Below are positions 10,731-22,226 of a DNA stretch of 64,000 nt, in pieces. The notes beneath the pieces are model-generated. The model searched no databases. It worked only from the letters and a program-made list of their open reading frames with translations, and was not told the origin of the DNA. Positions within the stretch are counted from its first letter, which is position 1. Each line of letters begins with the position of its first letter. Source of the DNA: Primulina eburnea (taxonomy: Eukaryota > Streptophyta > Magnoliopsida > Lamiales > Gesneriaceae); assembly GCF_022965805.1 (NCBI RefSeq), contig NC_133108.1, positions 23,651,545 to 23,715,544 on the forward strand, given 5' to 3'. Made by a program: the position numbers and the translations under genes.

Positions 10731-12311
10731 TGTGACACCTCTGACCCGTAACAATAAAAATACGCAGCGGAAATAAAATTTTCTTTAAAATATGGAAGGA
10801 GTTTCAAAATACATTTCATAAAAATGTTTACAAAATACAAAATAATCATTCTTATGATCATGTCCCAAAATGATACAAAATAATCTTCCTTCCAACGATG
10901 TATGCATATGACTCCCATCCACGATCACTGTCCTGGTCGGTCACTCTTATCTGCACCACATGAAATAACTGAAATGAGAATAAATCTCAGCAAGTGGAAC
11001 TCTAACATAGCAATGATACAATATACTCTGTAAAACATGACTTTGAAATCATAAATACCATCAACTCTGAAACATGAATAATGTAGCAATAACTGTAGCA
11101 ATATCATATCAATAAGATAGCAATGAGATGGTATTCTCTTTTCTCTGGTTGGATTGATATCAATAGTATCTCTGTCTGTGGTTGCAAATATCCCATCGAT
11201 ATAAATCGATAACTGTGAGGGATAAAAGCCTATGGTCGTTGATCAACTAATTGCATGCAATGCTCTGACTATGATAAATCAATCCAATAAAACATTTGAA
11301 CTCTGAATAGCATTTAAAGCCGTCGTTTCACAATCTCATATTTTCTCTTGTATTCTCTTTTAACAATAGTGAGACATCAATGCCTCCAATAGATAATCAA
11401 TGGGATCAATACATAACAATGAATCAATTGAAGGGAATATCACTTTAAAATCTTTAAAACACAATACATATAACATCATGTGAGCAAAGGGATGAAATTC
11501 CACTTACTAACCAATAGAACACCTCCAAACTATACTCTTGGTATACCACCTACAACAATAATCCATAAATAACACCAATATCAACTCTAAATCCAAAAAC
11601 TCAAGTCAAACAATCCATTAAACCAACAATAACATCACCCTATAACATCTCATATCCAAAACCATGATAGAACTCAACCAAAAACTTACCTAAGCTTCCT
11701 TATACCACGTAGAACGTCGATCTCAAGTCGAAAATCCAAACAAATCCAAGAATCAAAGGTAGGAAGCAAAAGAAATGGATGAAAACCCTTGCAAATGGAG
11801 AGAAATCGGAAATGAAGGGGAAGAGATAAGATAAGGTATGGCCAACAACTCCCAAAAAGCAACTAAATATCTCTCCCATACTTACACCGCGGGTGCGCTG
11901 CCACAAGCACCGCGGGTGCGCTAAGCTCACGGCACAACAAAATAAATTCCATGCACGATGACCGCGGGTGCGGTGCTGCAATTACCGCGGGTGCGGTCTC
12001 ACCGCGGGTGCGGTCCTTGCACTGCCGTGGGTGCGGTGATGCCACGGCCTTCTTAATCCAAAATGATGAATAGTACACCGCGGGGACACTCCTCTAAGAG
12101 CGCGGGTGCACTCAAGCCACGGCAATGAACAGTACTAAATCAACTAAAATCGATCCGAAACACTGAAACGAACAATCAACACCAACTAACACCTCAATAA
12201 AACAATAACCAATAATACTATGGCCCAAAACACAACTCTAAACATCTAATCACATAACCCAAATAACATACGAAACTTAAATCATACCGTACACCGGGCT
12301 CAGCTATTACA
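10731..12311 (-). repeat. 3' LTR of gypsy element 1
   Basis: 1581 bp. On the minus strand it starts TGTAATAGCTGAGCC and ends GAGGTGTCACA. Near-identical to 16900-18480. Confidence 0.95.
11886..12118. repeat. CCGCGGGTGCG array in the gypsy-1 3' LTR
   Basis: Eight spaced copies or variants of ACCGCGGGTGCG(C/G)T in about 230 bp. The central three are ACCGCGGGTGCGGT. One unit reads CCGTGGG at 12026-12030, a CpG-to-TpG change. The array lies 190-425 bases from the LTR 5' end, in the likely U3 region. Confidence 0.85.
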
Positions 12312-12325
12312 ATCTCCTCTCCTTA
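12312..12325 (-). promoter_or_regulatory. Polypurine tract of gypsy element 1
   Basis: Minus strand AGGAGAGGAGAT next to the TGTAATAG start of the 3' LTR. Confidence 0.82.
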
Positions 12326-12351
12326 GAGGAATTTCGTCCGCGAAATTGACG

Positions 12352-13705
12352 TCACTGCACGAACAACTCAGGATACTTCTCTCTCATCTCATCCTCTGGT
12401 TCCCACGTAGCCTCCTCGATCAAATGGTTCCTCCAAAGGACTTTAACGATGCCGATCTCTTTGTTCCTCAATACTCTAACTGTGCGATACAAAATCTGAA
12501 TCGGAATCTCTTGGTACGTCAAATTCGGCGTCAAGTCCAATGGCTCATGGTGAAGAACATGGGAAGGATCTGCAATATACTTCCTGAGCATCGATACGTG
12601 AAACACATTGTGAACTCTGTCAAGATCAGGCGGTAGGGCTAATCTGTAGGCTCTGTCACCAACTCTGTCCAAGATCTCAAAAGGGCCAATAAATCTCGGG
12701 CTCAACTTACCCTTCTTGCCAAATCTCATCACACCCTTGAGAGGTGCAATCTTCAGAAATACATGATCGCCAACCTCGAACTGCAAAGGTCTACGACGAA
12801 CATCTGCATAGCTCTTCTGTCTCGACTGAGCAGTCTTCATCCTCTCTCTGATCACAGCAACAACATCGGCCGTCTGCTGGACCAACTCGGGACCCAACAT
12901 CTTCCTCTCGCCAACCTCATCCCAAAACAAAGGCGATCTGCACTTCCTGCCATAAAGTGCCTCATACGGTGCCATCCCAATCGACGCCTGGTAGCTATTG
13001 TTGTACGTGAACTCCACAACTGGCAATTTAGAATCCCAGCTACCAGAATAATCAATAGCACAAGCCCTGAGAATATTCTCAAGAATCTGAATGACTCTCT
13101 CTGATTGACCGTCACTCTGAGGGTGATAAGCTGTACTGAACGCTAACCGCGAACCCATAGCTCTGTGCAAACTCTTCCAGAACTCGGAGGTAAATCTGGG
13201 ATCACGATCAGACACAATCGACACAGGCACACCATGAAGTCTAACAATCTCTGCAATATAATCCTCGGCATACTGGTTCATGGAGTACGTCGTCTTGACT
13301 GGGAGAAAGTGCGCTGACTTGGTCAATCGATCAACAATGACCCAAATGGAATTATAACCTTTCTGCACTCTGGGAAGACCAGTCACGAAATCCATCGTAA
13401 TGTGCTCCCACTTCCACTGAGGAATCGGCAAAGATAACAATGTCCCAGCAGGTCTCTGGTGCTCAATCTTCACCTGCTGACAAGTAAGGCACTGAGAAAT
13501 GAACAAAGCAATATCTTTCTTCATACCTGGCCACCAGTAGAGTCGACGAAGATCCTGATACATCTTCGTACTGCCTGGATGAATCGAATATGGCGCGGTA
13601 TGAGCCTCTGTCAGAATGTCTCGTCGAATATCGTCGCCAACAGGAACACAAATACGGCCTCTGAAAGTCACCAAACCATCACCACTCGAACCAAACTCTT
13701 CTCTC
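12352..13705 (-). pseudogene. Gypsy-1 integrase with C-terminal chromodomain
   Basis: The 440-residue frame at 13674-12352 carries the zinc-binding N-terminal domain (HTAPYSIHPG... CLTCQQVK), then the catalytic core with MDFVTGLPR (first Asp), VSDRDPRF (second Asp) and SDGQSERV (Glu), the GPFEILDRVGDRAYRLALP module and a terminal chromodomain-like part ending IEEATWEPEDEMREKYPEL. Integrase joins the cDNA to chromosomal DNA, and chromodomains of this class are thought to steer insertion to heterochromatin. The core is intact. It is separated from RNase H by a one-base frameshift near 13690-13705, where the EFGSSGDGL junction is still legible across two frames. Confidence 0.93.
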
Positions 13706-14146
13706 CTCTGCTCTAGCTCTCAACTCTGTCAACTGAACATCAGTCGACTGCTCTCTACGGATCCTGTCCGTCAAAGTAGTCCGAATGACCAACGCTGAAA
13801 GGCGAGCAATGGTTCCCGGAACTACCAAAGAAATCTCCTCTCGATGCAAGTCCATCAACAATGGCCTCTGAATCAAAGAACTCAAGGAAGCACTCGATTT
13901 GCGACTCAACGCATCTGCCACAACGTTCGCCTTCCCTGGATGGTAACTGATAGTCACATCATAATCTTTGACAAGCTCTAACCACCTCCTCTGCCGCATA
14001 TTGAGCTCTTTCTGAGAAAACAGATACTTCAAACTCTTGTGGTCTGTGAAGATCTCACACTTTTCGCCATACAGATAATGTCTCCAAATCTTCAGGGCGA
14101 AAACCACAGCTGCTAGCTCCAAATCGTGCGTCGGATAATTCCTCTC
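13679..14146 (-). pseudogene. Gypsy-1 RNase H C-terminal part and linker
   Basis: Same frame as the upstream RT segment but after a TAA stop at 14147-14149 ([22 protein letters not shown]). It carries the RNase H end ([30 protein letters not shown] region), the tether [16 protein letters not shown] and a variable linker, then drops out of frame at EERRVWFEW by a one-base shift. Confidence 0.88.
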
Positions 14147-14761
14147 TTAATCCTTCAACTGGCGAGAAGCATAGGCAATGACCTTACCTCGCTGCATCAG
14201 AACTGCACCAAGGCCTCTCTTCGACGCATCGGTATAGACAAAAAAATCCTCAGAACCACTAGGCAATGAAAGAACAGGAGCTGTCGTCAATCTATCCTTC
14301 AACTCCTGAAATGCACTCTGGCAATCAAATGACCACTCGAACTTCACAGTCTTCCTCGTCAGATTGGACAATGGCAGGGCAATCTTGGAAAAATCTGAAA
14401 TGAAACGACGATAGTAACCCGCCAAACCAAGGAAACTGCGTACCTCTGAAACAGAAGTAGGAATAGGCCAATTCTGAATCGCCTCTATCTTCAATGGATC
14501 AACAACAATGCCATCCCTCGAAACAACATGGCCTAGGAAAGAAATCTGATCCAGCCAAAACTCACACTTCTTCAGCTTGGCAAACAACCTCTTCTCTCGC
14601 AACAACTGAAGAACCACTCTGAGATGCTCTGCATGAAGCTCTCTGGTCTTGGAATAGATCAAGATATCATCGATAAAGACAATGACGAAGCTATCCAGAT
14701 AAGGCTTGAACACACGGTTCATCAGATCCATAAAGACTGAAGGGGCATTGGTCAGAATCAA
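14147..14761 (-). pseudogene. Gypsy-1 reverse transcriptase C-terminal part and RNase H N-terminal part
   Basis: Continues RT after a frameshift near 14758. Starts at [16 protein letters not shown] and has the catalytic [10 protein letters not shown] motif, [10 protein letters not shown] (thumb/connection) and the RNase H start [15 protein letters not shown]. Ends in a TAA stop after the RQLKD residues. A one-base insertion upstream (the MSFDS reading instead of MSFGLTNAP) and this stop are the two lesions in RT/RNase H. Confidence 0.9.
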
Positions 14762-16763
14762 AAGACATCACGAGAAACTCATAGTGACCGTACCTGGTCC
14801 AGAACGCTGTCTTAGGGATATCAGACTCCCTAACCTTCAACTGATAGTAGCCAGACCGAAGATCAATCTTCGAGAATACAGTGGCACCATGGAGCTGATC
14901 AAACAAATCATCTATCCGTGATAACGGATACTTGTTCTTGACAGTCACTTTGTTGAGCTCCCTGTAGTCGATACACAGACGCAAAGAACCATCCTTCTTC
15001 TTGACAAAAAGAACCGGAGCTCCCCAAGGCGAAGAACTCGGTCGAATGAAACCCTTGTCCACTAGATCCTGCAATTGCGCCTTCAACTCCTTCATCTCGG
15101 TAGGGGCCATCCTGTACGGAGCCTTAGAAATAGGTACCGTACCTGGAGCTAAATCGATCGAAAACTCAACATCCCTATCTGGCGGCAAACCCGGAACATC
15201 ATCCTCAAACACATCAGCAAACTCCCTCACAACATCGATATCATCAATATTCAACTTAATCAGTCTATCCACATCCACAATAGAAGCCAGAAACACATCA
15301 CAACCTCTACACGTCAACTTCTCAGCCTCAAGACAAGAAATAAAAGGAAGGACCAGCGAAGTACCTGAGCTGGCGAGAACTCCTCCCTGGCCATCATCTG
15401 CAAAAGTCACCTTCTTAGCAACACAGTCGATAACTGCACGGTAAGTCGAAAGCCAATCCATGCCAAGAATAACATCAAAGGCAACCATCGGGATGACAAT
15501 CAAATCAGCAAAAACCTCCCTATCGACAATACGAACGGGGCAAGCAAACACAATCGATGTCGGGCACAAGACATCTCCCGAAGGCAAAACAACACTAAGC
15601 TGGAGGGGAAGAACAGAAGGAACTATACCCAAAGATCTCAAAAACAATTCAGACATAAAAGAATGAGTAGCACCAGTATCAATCAAAGTCGTAGCTACTC
15701 TGCCTGAAATCAAAATAGTACTAGAGATCAATGAAGAATCATGATTAATACCTTCCTTGGTCATCGAAAAGATACGACCCTGCACCTTCCCTTGGCTAGC
15801 TCCTCGTGGACAATCTCTGGCAACGTGGCCTGCCGTGCCACAACGATAACAGGTATGAGTGCCATATCTGCACTCTCCTCGATGATGCTTGCCACACTTA
15901 GGGCAAAGTGGCTTCTCGGGATCAACTGGAACTGACGGTGGTCTAGGACTCGACTCCATCTTTCCCTTGCCCTTGAAACGATCCCTGCCCCTCTGATTCG
16001 AACTCTGGCCTCTCTGAGCAACAGCTTGGTGCCTCTCCTGCCTCTCTCTAGTGATGTCCTTCTCATCTTGCTCGGCCAATAATGCTTTGGACACGATCTC
16101 CTTGAAAGTAACGGCCTTGGCCATGTCGATGTCACGACGAATCTCAGCTCTAAGGCCTCGAATGAAATGAGCGCCTTTATCTTTGTCATTGGAAGCAATG
16201 TAAGGAGCAAACAAGCAACCCTCCTCAAACTTGAGAATATACTGACCGACATCCAAGCTCCCCTGACGAAGCTCCAAGAACTCCGTAACCTTCCTCGCTC
16301 GAAGTGCATCGGGAAAATACTTGTCATAGAACAAGTCTGTGAACTCTGACCACTTCAATGTCGCAACAGTCACACCAACCTTGGTCGCATTCCACCAAAT
16401 GCGGGCAGCCTTAACCAACATGAAAACGGCACAACTGATCCAGTCTTTGTCCTCGTACTGGAGATGATCGAAGATCGCCTCTAAAGCCTTGACCCACTCG
16501 ACAGCAACTAAAGGATCGGTGCTACCTGCAAATTCTGGCGGATCCATCCTCTTGAAAGCAGAAAAGACGGCATCAGTGCCAACAGCCTGAGCAACCTGAC
16601 CTCTCACTTGGCCTCTACCCTGTCCAGTTCCTTGCATACGAATGAGCTGCTGAATTTGCTCACTATGCACCTTGGCCTGCTCCTTAAGCAACTTGCCGAA
16701 CTCATCGACAACTCTAGAGGAAGAACTATCCTCACCCTCTACTGCTTTCCTCTTAGGTGGCAT
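14740..16763 (-). pseudogene. Gypsy-1 gag, protease and RT N-terminal part
   Basis: A long open frame starting [12 protein letters not shown] at 16763, the usual chromovirus gag start. In order: the gag core (about residues 75-230, [10 protein letters not shown]... [15 protein letters not shown]), a double zinc knuckle ([12 protein letters not shown] then [15 protein letters not shown], about residues 288-322), protease with [11 protein letters not shown] (about 360), the GMDWLS end of protease and RT up to [15 protein letters not shown] sequence. Gag forms the particle and binds RNA; protease matures the polyprotein. The frame is lost near 14758 by one extra base; residues after MSF are out of frame. 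Protease has no intron here, unlike element A. Confidence 0.92.
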
Positions 16764-16882
16764 ACTCTACAATAGGCTCACAAGACACCAATCAATATAT
16801 AACAATGAATAGATAGATGCAAGAAAACATACCCGGACAGTTTACAGTAGAGGAAGTCATATGCATTGGTCCGAAGAACACC

Positions 16883-16894
16883 GCTCTGATACCA
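16883..16894 (-). promoter_or_regulatory. Primer-binding site of gypsy element 1
   Basis: GCTCTGATACCA, the inverse of TGGTATCAGAGC, complementary to the 3' end of initiator tRNA-Met. Five bases separate it from the LTR. Confidence 0.9.
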
Positions 16895-16899
16895 ATAAA

Positions 16900-18480
16900 T
16901 GTGACACCTCTGACCCGTAACAATAAAAATACGCAGCGGAAATAAAATTTTCTTTAAAATATGGAAGGAGTTTCAAAATACATTTCATAAAAATGTTTAC
17001 AAAATACAAAATAATCATTCTTATGATCATGTCCCAAAATGATACAAAATAATCTTCCTTCCAACGATGTATGCATATGACTCCCATCCACGATCACTGT
17101 CCTGGTCGGTCACTCTTATCTGCACCACATGAAATAACTGAAATGAGAATAAATCTCAGCAAGTGGAACTCTAACATAGCAATGATACAATATACTCTGT
17201 AAAACATGACTTTTAAATCATAAATACCATCAACTCTGAAACATGAATACTGTAGCAATAACTGTAGCAATAGCATATCAATAAGATAGAAATAAGATGG
17301 TATTCTCTTTTCTCTGGTTGGATTGATATCAATAGTATCTCTGTCTGTGGTTGCAAATATCCCATCGATATAAATCGATAACTGTGAGGGATAAAAGCCT
17401 ATGGTCGTTGATCAACTAATTGCATGCAATGCTCTGACTATGATAAATCAATCCAATAAAACATTTGAACTCTGAATAGCATTTAAAGCCGTCGTTTCAC
17501 AATCTCATATTTTCTCTTGTATTCCCTTTTAACAATAGTGAGACATCATTGCCTCCAATAGATAATCAATGGGATCAATACATAACAATGAATCAATTGA
17601 AGGGAATATCACTTTAAAATCTTTAAAACACAATACATATAACATCATGTGAGCAAAGGGATGAAATTCCACTTACTAACCAATAGAACACCTCCAAAAT
17701 ATACTCTTGGTATACCACCTACAACAATAATCCACAAATAACACCGATATCAACTCTAAATCCAAAAACTCAAGTCAAACAATCCATTAAACCAACAATA
17801 ACATCACCCTATAACATCTCATATCCAAAACCATGATAGAACTCAACCAAAAACTTACCTAAGCTTCCTTATACCACGTAGAACGTCGATCTCAAGTCGA
17901 AAATCCAAACAAATCCAAGAATCAAAGGTAGGAAGCAAAAGAAATGGATGAAAACCCTTGAAAATGGAGAGAAATCGGAAATGAAGGGGAAGAGATAAGA
18001 TAAGGTATGGCCAACAACTCCCAAAAGGCAACTAAATATCTCGCCCATACTTACACCGCGGGTGCGCTGCCACAAGCACCGCGGGTGCGCTAAGCTCACG
18101 GCACAACAAAATAAATTCCATGCACGATGACCGCGGGTGCGGTGCTGCAATTACCGCGGGTGCGGTCTCACCGCGGGTGCGGTCCTTGCACTGCCGCAGG
18201 TGCGGTGATGCCACGGCCTTCCAAATCCAAAATGATGAATAGTACACCGCGGGGGCACTCCTCTAAGAGCGCGGGTGCACTCAAGCCACGGCAATGAACA
18301 GTACTAAATCAATTAAAATCGATCCGAAACACTGAAACGAACAATCAACACCAACTAACACCTCAATAAAACAATAACCAATAATACTATGGCCCAAAAC
18401 ACAACTCTAAACATCTAATCACATAACCCAAATAACATACGAAAATTAAATCATACCGTACACCGGGCTCGGCTATTACA
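16900..18480 (-). repeat. 5' LTR of gypsy element 1
   Basis: 1581 bp, same length as 10731-12311. Followed by the CATTG duplication. Confidence 0.95.
18055..18290. repeat. CCGCGGGTGCG array in the gypsy-1 5' LTR
   Basis: Same eight-unit array as in the 3' LTR. Here the unit mutated in the partner reads CCGCAGG (18195-18200), a change at the same CpG on the opposite strand. Confidence 0.85.
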
Positions 18481-18485
18481 CATTG
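18481..18485. repeat. Target-site duplication, right copy (CATTG)
   Basis: Identical to 10726-10730, immediately after the CA end of the gypsy 5' LTR. Confidence 0.92.
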
Positions 18486-18663
18486 GATCATATCCAACAA
18501 AAGACTCATAATTGTCTTGTTCATGAAGAAGCATATATCTAGCAGGTGGTCTAATAACCCTATCAGACCTTCTAAGAGCTTGTACTTCAACTACTGGTTG
18601 TTGGAGATTAGGTTCAACTACTATAGTTGAGGGAGTATCTTGAATTTCTACAAGTTCTATCAT
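18486..18663 (-). pseudogene. Copia integrase-RT linker, cut by gypsy element 1
   Basis: The minus-strand frame includes RRSDRVIRPPARYM and ends YESFVGYDP at the gypsy junction. The missing next residues (MNFKEAIS) are at 10728. This is the usual proline-rich linker between copia integrase and RT. The frame is separated from the integrase core by an interruption near 18664-18703. Confidence 0.85.
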
Positions 18664-18703
18664 CTTGCCTTTTTCTATCTAATAGAAATTCCCTTTCATA
18701 AAG

Positions 18704-19495
18704 TTAACATTTCTTGAAAACAAACACTTTTGCTTCATTGGGATGATAGAAATAATATCCAACAGAATTCTTTGAATATCCTACAAAATAGCACAAAGTG
18801 GATCTACTATCCAATTTGTTTCCCACTGTCTGCTTCACGTAAGCAAGACATCTCCATATTCTCAAGTAAGAATACTTGGGTGGTTTCCCCATCCATATCT
18901 CATATGGTGCTTTATCCACTGCCTTAGTATAAACATTATTCAACAACATTGCCGCAGTTTCAAGCGCAAAGCCCCAAAACAATGTAGGCAATTCAGTGAA
19001 TCTCATCATTGATCGAACCATGTCCAACAAGGTTCGCTTACAATGTTCAGAAATACCATTCAATTGTGGTGTTGCTAGTGGAGTCCACTGTGAGAGAATC
19101 TCATTCTCTTTTAGATAACCCAAAAATTCAGCACTTAAGTATTCTTCACCTCGATCATATCGAAGTGCCTTAATACTTCTTTCTAGCTGATTTTCTACTT
19201 CAGATCTGAATTCTTTGAACTTTTCAAATGCTTCAGATTTGTGTTTCATCAAATAAACATACTCATACCTCGAATGATCATCAGTAAGGATAATGAAGTA
19301 TGAATTCCCATATTTTGTGCTAACACTTAGCGGGCCACAAACGTCTGTGTGGATCAAATCCAGTAGACCATGCGCACGTTCCACGTTTCCATTGAATGGA
19401 GTCTTAGTCGTTTTTCCTTTTAGACAGGATTTACAAGTAAGTAGAGAATTTATGTTTGACAAGTCAAACATGCTTTCTCCAACTAGCTTGTGCAT
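18704..19495 (-). pseudogene. Copia integrase (GAG-pre-integrase and catalytic core)
   Basis: 264 codons on the minus strand, starting just after the usual H-x-R-x-GH zinc motif region. CKSCLKGKTTKTPF is the end of the pre-integrase zinc finger. HTDVCGPLS carries the first catalytic Asp, RYDRGEEYLS the second, and LNGISEHCKRTLLDM the Glu. LGYSKNSVGYYFYHP-type sequence ends the domain. Integrase inserts the cDNA. This part is open, but flanking gag and linker are broken. Confidence 0.92.
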
Positions 19496-19499
19496 CCTT

Positions 19500-20340
19500 C
19501 TTTGGGAAATATGACCTAGTCTAGCGTGCCATATTTGTGTAGATTTGGATCATCTAACTTTCTTTTGTTGGTTGTTGAAATAATGTTTACTTTGACATTC
19601 ACTTATCATTTCCAGAACATTTCTGGCGCATATAATTTCTTATGTCCGGACTTCTTGCAGTGAAATAAATATGTTCTAACTTATCGGGCTTTGTAGGCCT
19701 TTTAAGTGTCTTTCAGAGTTTGCATCTTATTGGGATTGTTTTTTCTTGTGAGGGGCGGAACATTTCTTTCCCTTACCTTGTGGGCTATTTTTCGTCTGAC
19801 GAGTGGCCCATTAGAAAAACAACAATTTCACTGTTTTATGGTGATCTCATGAGTTATAAGCGTATTGACTAGCTCTTCATGGCTATCATCTATCTTATTC
19901 AAATTGAAGTTCACCATAACCTCGTCAAATGAGGAAGAAAAGACAACAAATTCATGTTACCTAGTAACTCGTTAGGAATCACATATTCCAGGCCCACCAC
20001 ATCCTGAATAAGCCCAGTCATACGTACACTATGCTCATGGACCAAAGCCCCATCTTGCATGCGTGTAGTCACGAGCTTTTAAAAGTGGTGTGCATCACTG
20101 TATGAGTTTCATGCACCATGCAACTCTTGCATGTGTATTCGAATGTCAACAGCATTCAATATTTCCTCAAACTGTCCCTACAGTTCATTTGACGTAAAAG
20201 CGAGCATGTTACACTTTAGCTTGCATACTATGGTCCTACCATCTTGCATACTTTGTCAGTTCAACAGGACTGACATTAGTGTGTATGCCATTTTCTCTGA
20301 ATTCAGAACAATTTTCCCAACCAGTCTTGAAAATTAGATT
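19500..20340 (-). pseudogene. Copia gag remnant
   Basis: Reading the minus strand across frames gives gag-like text: FEEILNAVDIRIHMQELHG-type (UBN2 gag core), MTGLIQDVVGLEYVIPNELL, SLASFDEVMVNFNLNK, then a degraded zinc knuckle (FHCKKSGHKK) near 19620-19680. Several stops and frame changes interrupt it, so no single long ORF survives. Position between leader and integrase fits gag-protease. Confidence 0.65.
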
Positions 20341-22214
20341 CGATTAGCTTGTTAATAATAAAAATTTATTATGTGACGAAATCGAAAATATACTGATACG
20401 GGTAGAATCCCGAATAATATCAGCCAATTATAATTTCCGAATAATATCATTTTATAAATTACCCTCCTACTATTTTGACATTTCCACCACCCTCTGATGA
20501 AAAAGGGAAATCGTATTTCCTTAGTAGGCACGTAGAGTCCAATTAGCCAATTATAATCCCGAATAATATCAGCCAATTATAATTTCTAAAAGGTAGAATC
20601 CAATTGCATCCCTATGCAACCTCCGCGTGTTTTGCCTCACGTTTAATAAGGACCCAATAATATGACGTCGTTTATTTTCGCGTGTCAAACCAACCCATCA
20701 ATATTGAATTGTAGTAGACGGTCGCCATGAGTTCCTCCAATAATATGAGTCGAAGTCATGGGAGTTCCACTCAATTCACATCATATGTCCGGTGGAAGTC
20801 ACAGCTTTCCGGCGTAGAGGCCTCTCCAATAATATGAGCCAGACACTGTCCGCGGGTAGCGATCAACATGCAACCACGGTTAATGGAAGGCAAGGAAAAA
20901 TTAAACTCCTTTAATTTTTAATTTTTCGGTTTGATATAAATTTTGAATCTTATTCAAAATGAGGGATTTTAATTTTAAAATTATCTCATCATTTTAATTT
21001 AAAAATCACGTGCCACGAGTTTGTATGTTTGCCGGATTCATGCAACTATATTATCTAATAATATACATACATGCATACTACTATATATCGCATATATCAT
21101 AATATGACATTCAACAATAAATAAGGATGATCGATCGCCAAAACTATTAAATCCATGTGAGCCATACATGGATCCAGGTCCAACCTAGGTGAATGCAGGG
21201 ATGCAAATGTAACTATTACAAGAGCTTCCAATATTTTACATGTCTTCACCTCGTTCATCGGGCCCACCATCTTCCAGTCTTGATCTCCCACTATTTCTAA
21301 TAATTACATTTAAATAGCCATGGCACATAAGGGATACATCTCATGGGGTGGGAACGAGCCATAAACCAGGCCCACTTTAATAATATCAAATATTAACAAA
21401 ATGAATAAAAACAGTAAAATATCCTAACAAACACCTAACACATTGGTCAAGGCTCTCGATCATCCTTCATGCATTTAATATCCAATATTAACATCAATTA
21501 ATTAAACAAATTTAATTAACTGACAAATCATATATCTAATAATTTTATTACTAACCACCACAATTATTAAATAATTTAATAAATTAAATAAACTCCTTTA
21601 TTTAATTTCCAATTAAATCAATAATAATTGATTTCTTGTAAAAACTCATTTTTACCATAAATAATTAAAATCATATTTTAATTATTTATTTCACAAGAAA
21701 ATTATTAATTTTCTAAAAATTAATTTTCCAAAATAAAAATTGAAAAAATTTTCAAAAATATCAATTTTGCCCAAAAATTTGAAAAATTAGAAAATCGCAC
21801 CCTAGGCCCAAACAATTCAAGCCCATCATCCAGCACGCTTCCCAAGACGATCCCGGGCAGCGGCCCGCGCTGCCCGCCCGCTGCCCGAACGTTTCGGGCA
21901 GTCGCGGCAGCCCCTGTACGCGCTGGGCGCACAGGTGCGGGCGGCGCCGCGCCGCGCGCTGTGCGGACGTTCCGCACAGCGCGCTAGCGCGGCCGCCGAG
22001 CGCTGTGCGGACGCTCCGCCCAGCGCGCGCCCCCGTGCGCGGCCCTGCGCGCACGAGCAGCCCGGAACAATCCGGGCAAAAACGAATTTTCTTTTTTATC
22101 TTCGAAAATCTGGAATAATAAATTTTCATGGTGCCATAATTTTCTGAAAAATTTTCTTGTGTGGTTAGAAATAAATTATTCAAAAATCAAAACCATACGA
22201 TTTAGAAAAACCTG
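20341..22214 (-). other. Untranslated leader of the copia element
   Basis: About 1.9 kb between PBS and gag without credible ORFs. It is AT-rich apart from a sharply bounded GC-rich island (21838-22078). It also has several copies of a CCGAATAATATCAGCCAATTA-like phrase near 20410-20580. Leaders this long hold packaging and translation signals in some copia lineages; none can be assigned here. Confidence 0.6.
21838..22078. repeat. GC-rich hairpin island in the copia leader
   Basis: About 240 bp of very high GC in otherwise AT-rich sequence, made of GCGCTGTGCGGACG-type units. A near-perfect hairpin spans 21954-21984: arms GCGCGCTGTGCGGA and TCCGCACAGCGCGC around a CGT loop. Related half-sites recur at about 21998-22026, and GCCCG/CGGGC pairs flank the island. 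Confidence 0.8.
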
Positions 22215-22226
22215 GCTCTGATACCA
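22215..22226 (-). promoter_or_regulatory. Primer-binding site of the copia element
   Basis: GCTCTGATACCA, complementary on the minus strand to initiator tRNA-Met, one base from the end of the 5' LTR. Confidence 0.9.

Larger units (their letters stand above)
10731..18480 (-). mobile_element. Full-length Ty3/gypsy chromovirus (Tekay/Del-like), minus strand
   Basis: 7750 bp with two 1581-bp LTRs of equal length, a PBS for tRNA-Met (16894-16883), gag-protease-RT-RNase H-integrase-chromodomain in gypsy order, a PPT at 12312-12325 and a perfect CATTG duplication. LTRs of equal length differing at few positions imply a recent insertion, younger than its copia host. The integrase C-terminus ends in a chromodomain-type motif (IEEATWEPE), typical of chromoviruses; the gag style points to the Tekay clade. 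Three lesions interrupt the polyprotein, so it is not autonomous as it stands. Confidence 0.95.

Noticed and set aside
14706..15935. Plus-strand open frames opposite gypsy-1 gag-pol
   Set aside because: Shadow frames of the minus-strand polyprotein with no recognisable motif.
21720..22183. Overlapping Arg/Ala-rich open frames over the GC-rich island
   Set aside because: They exist on both strands because GC-rich DNA has few stops. No domain or codon pattern supports them.
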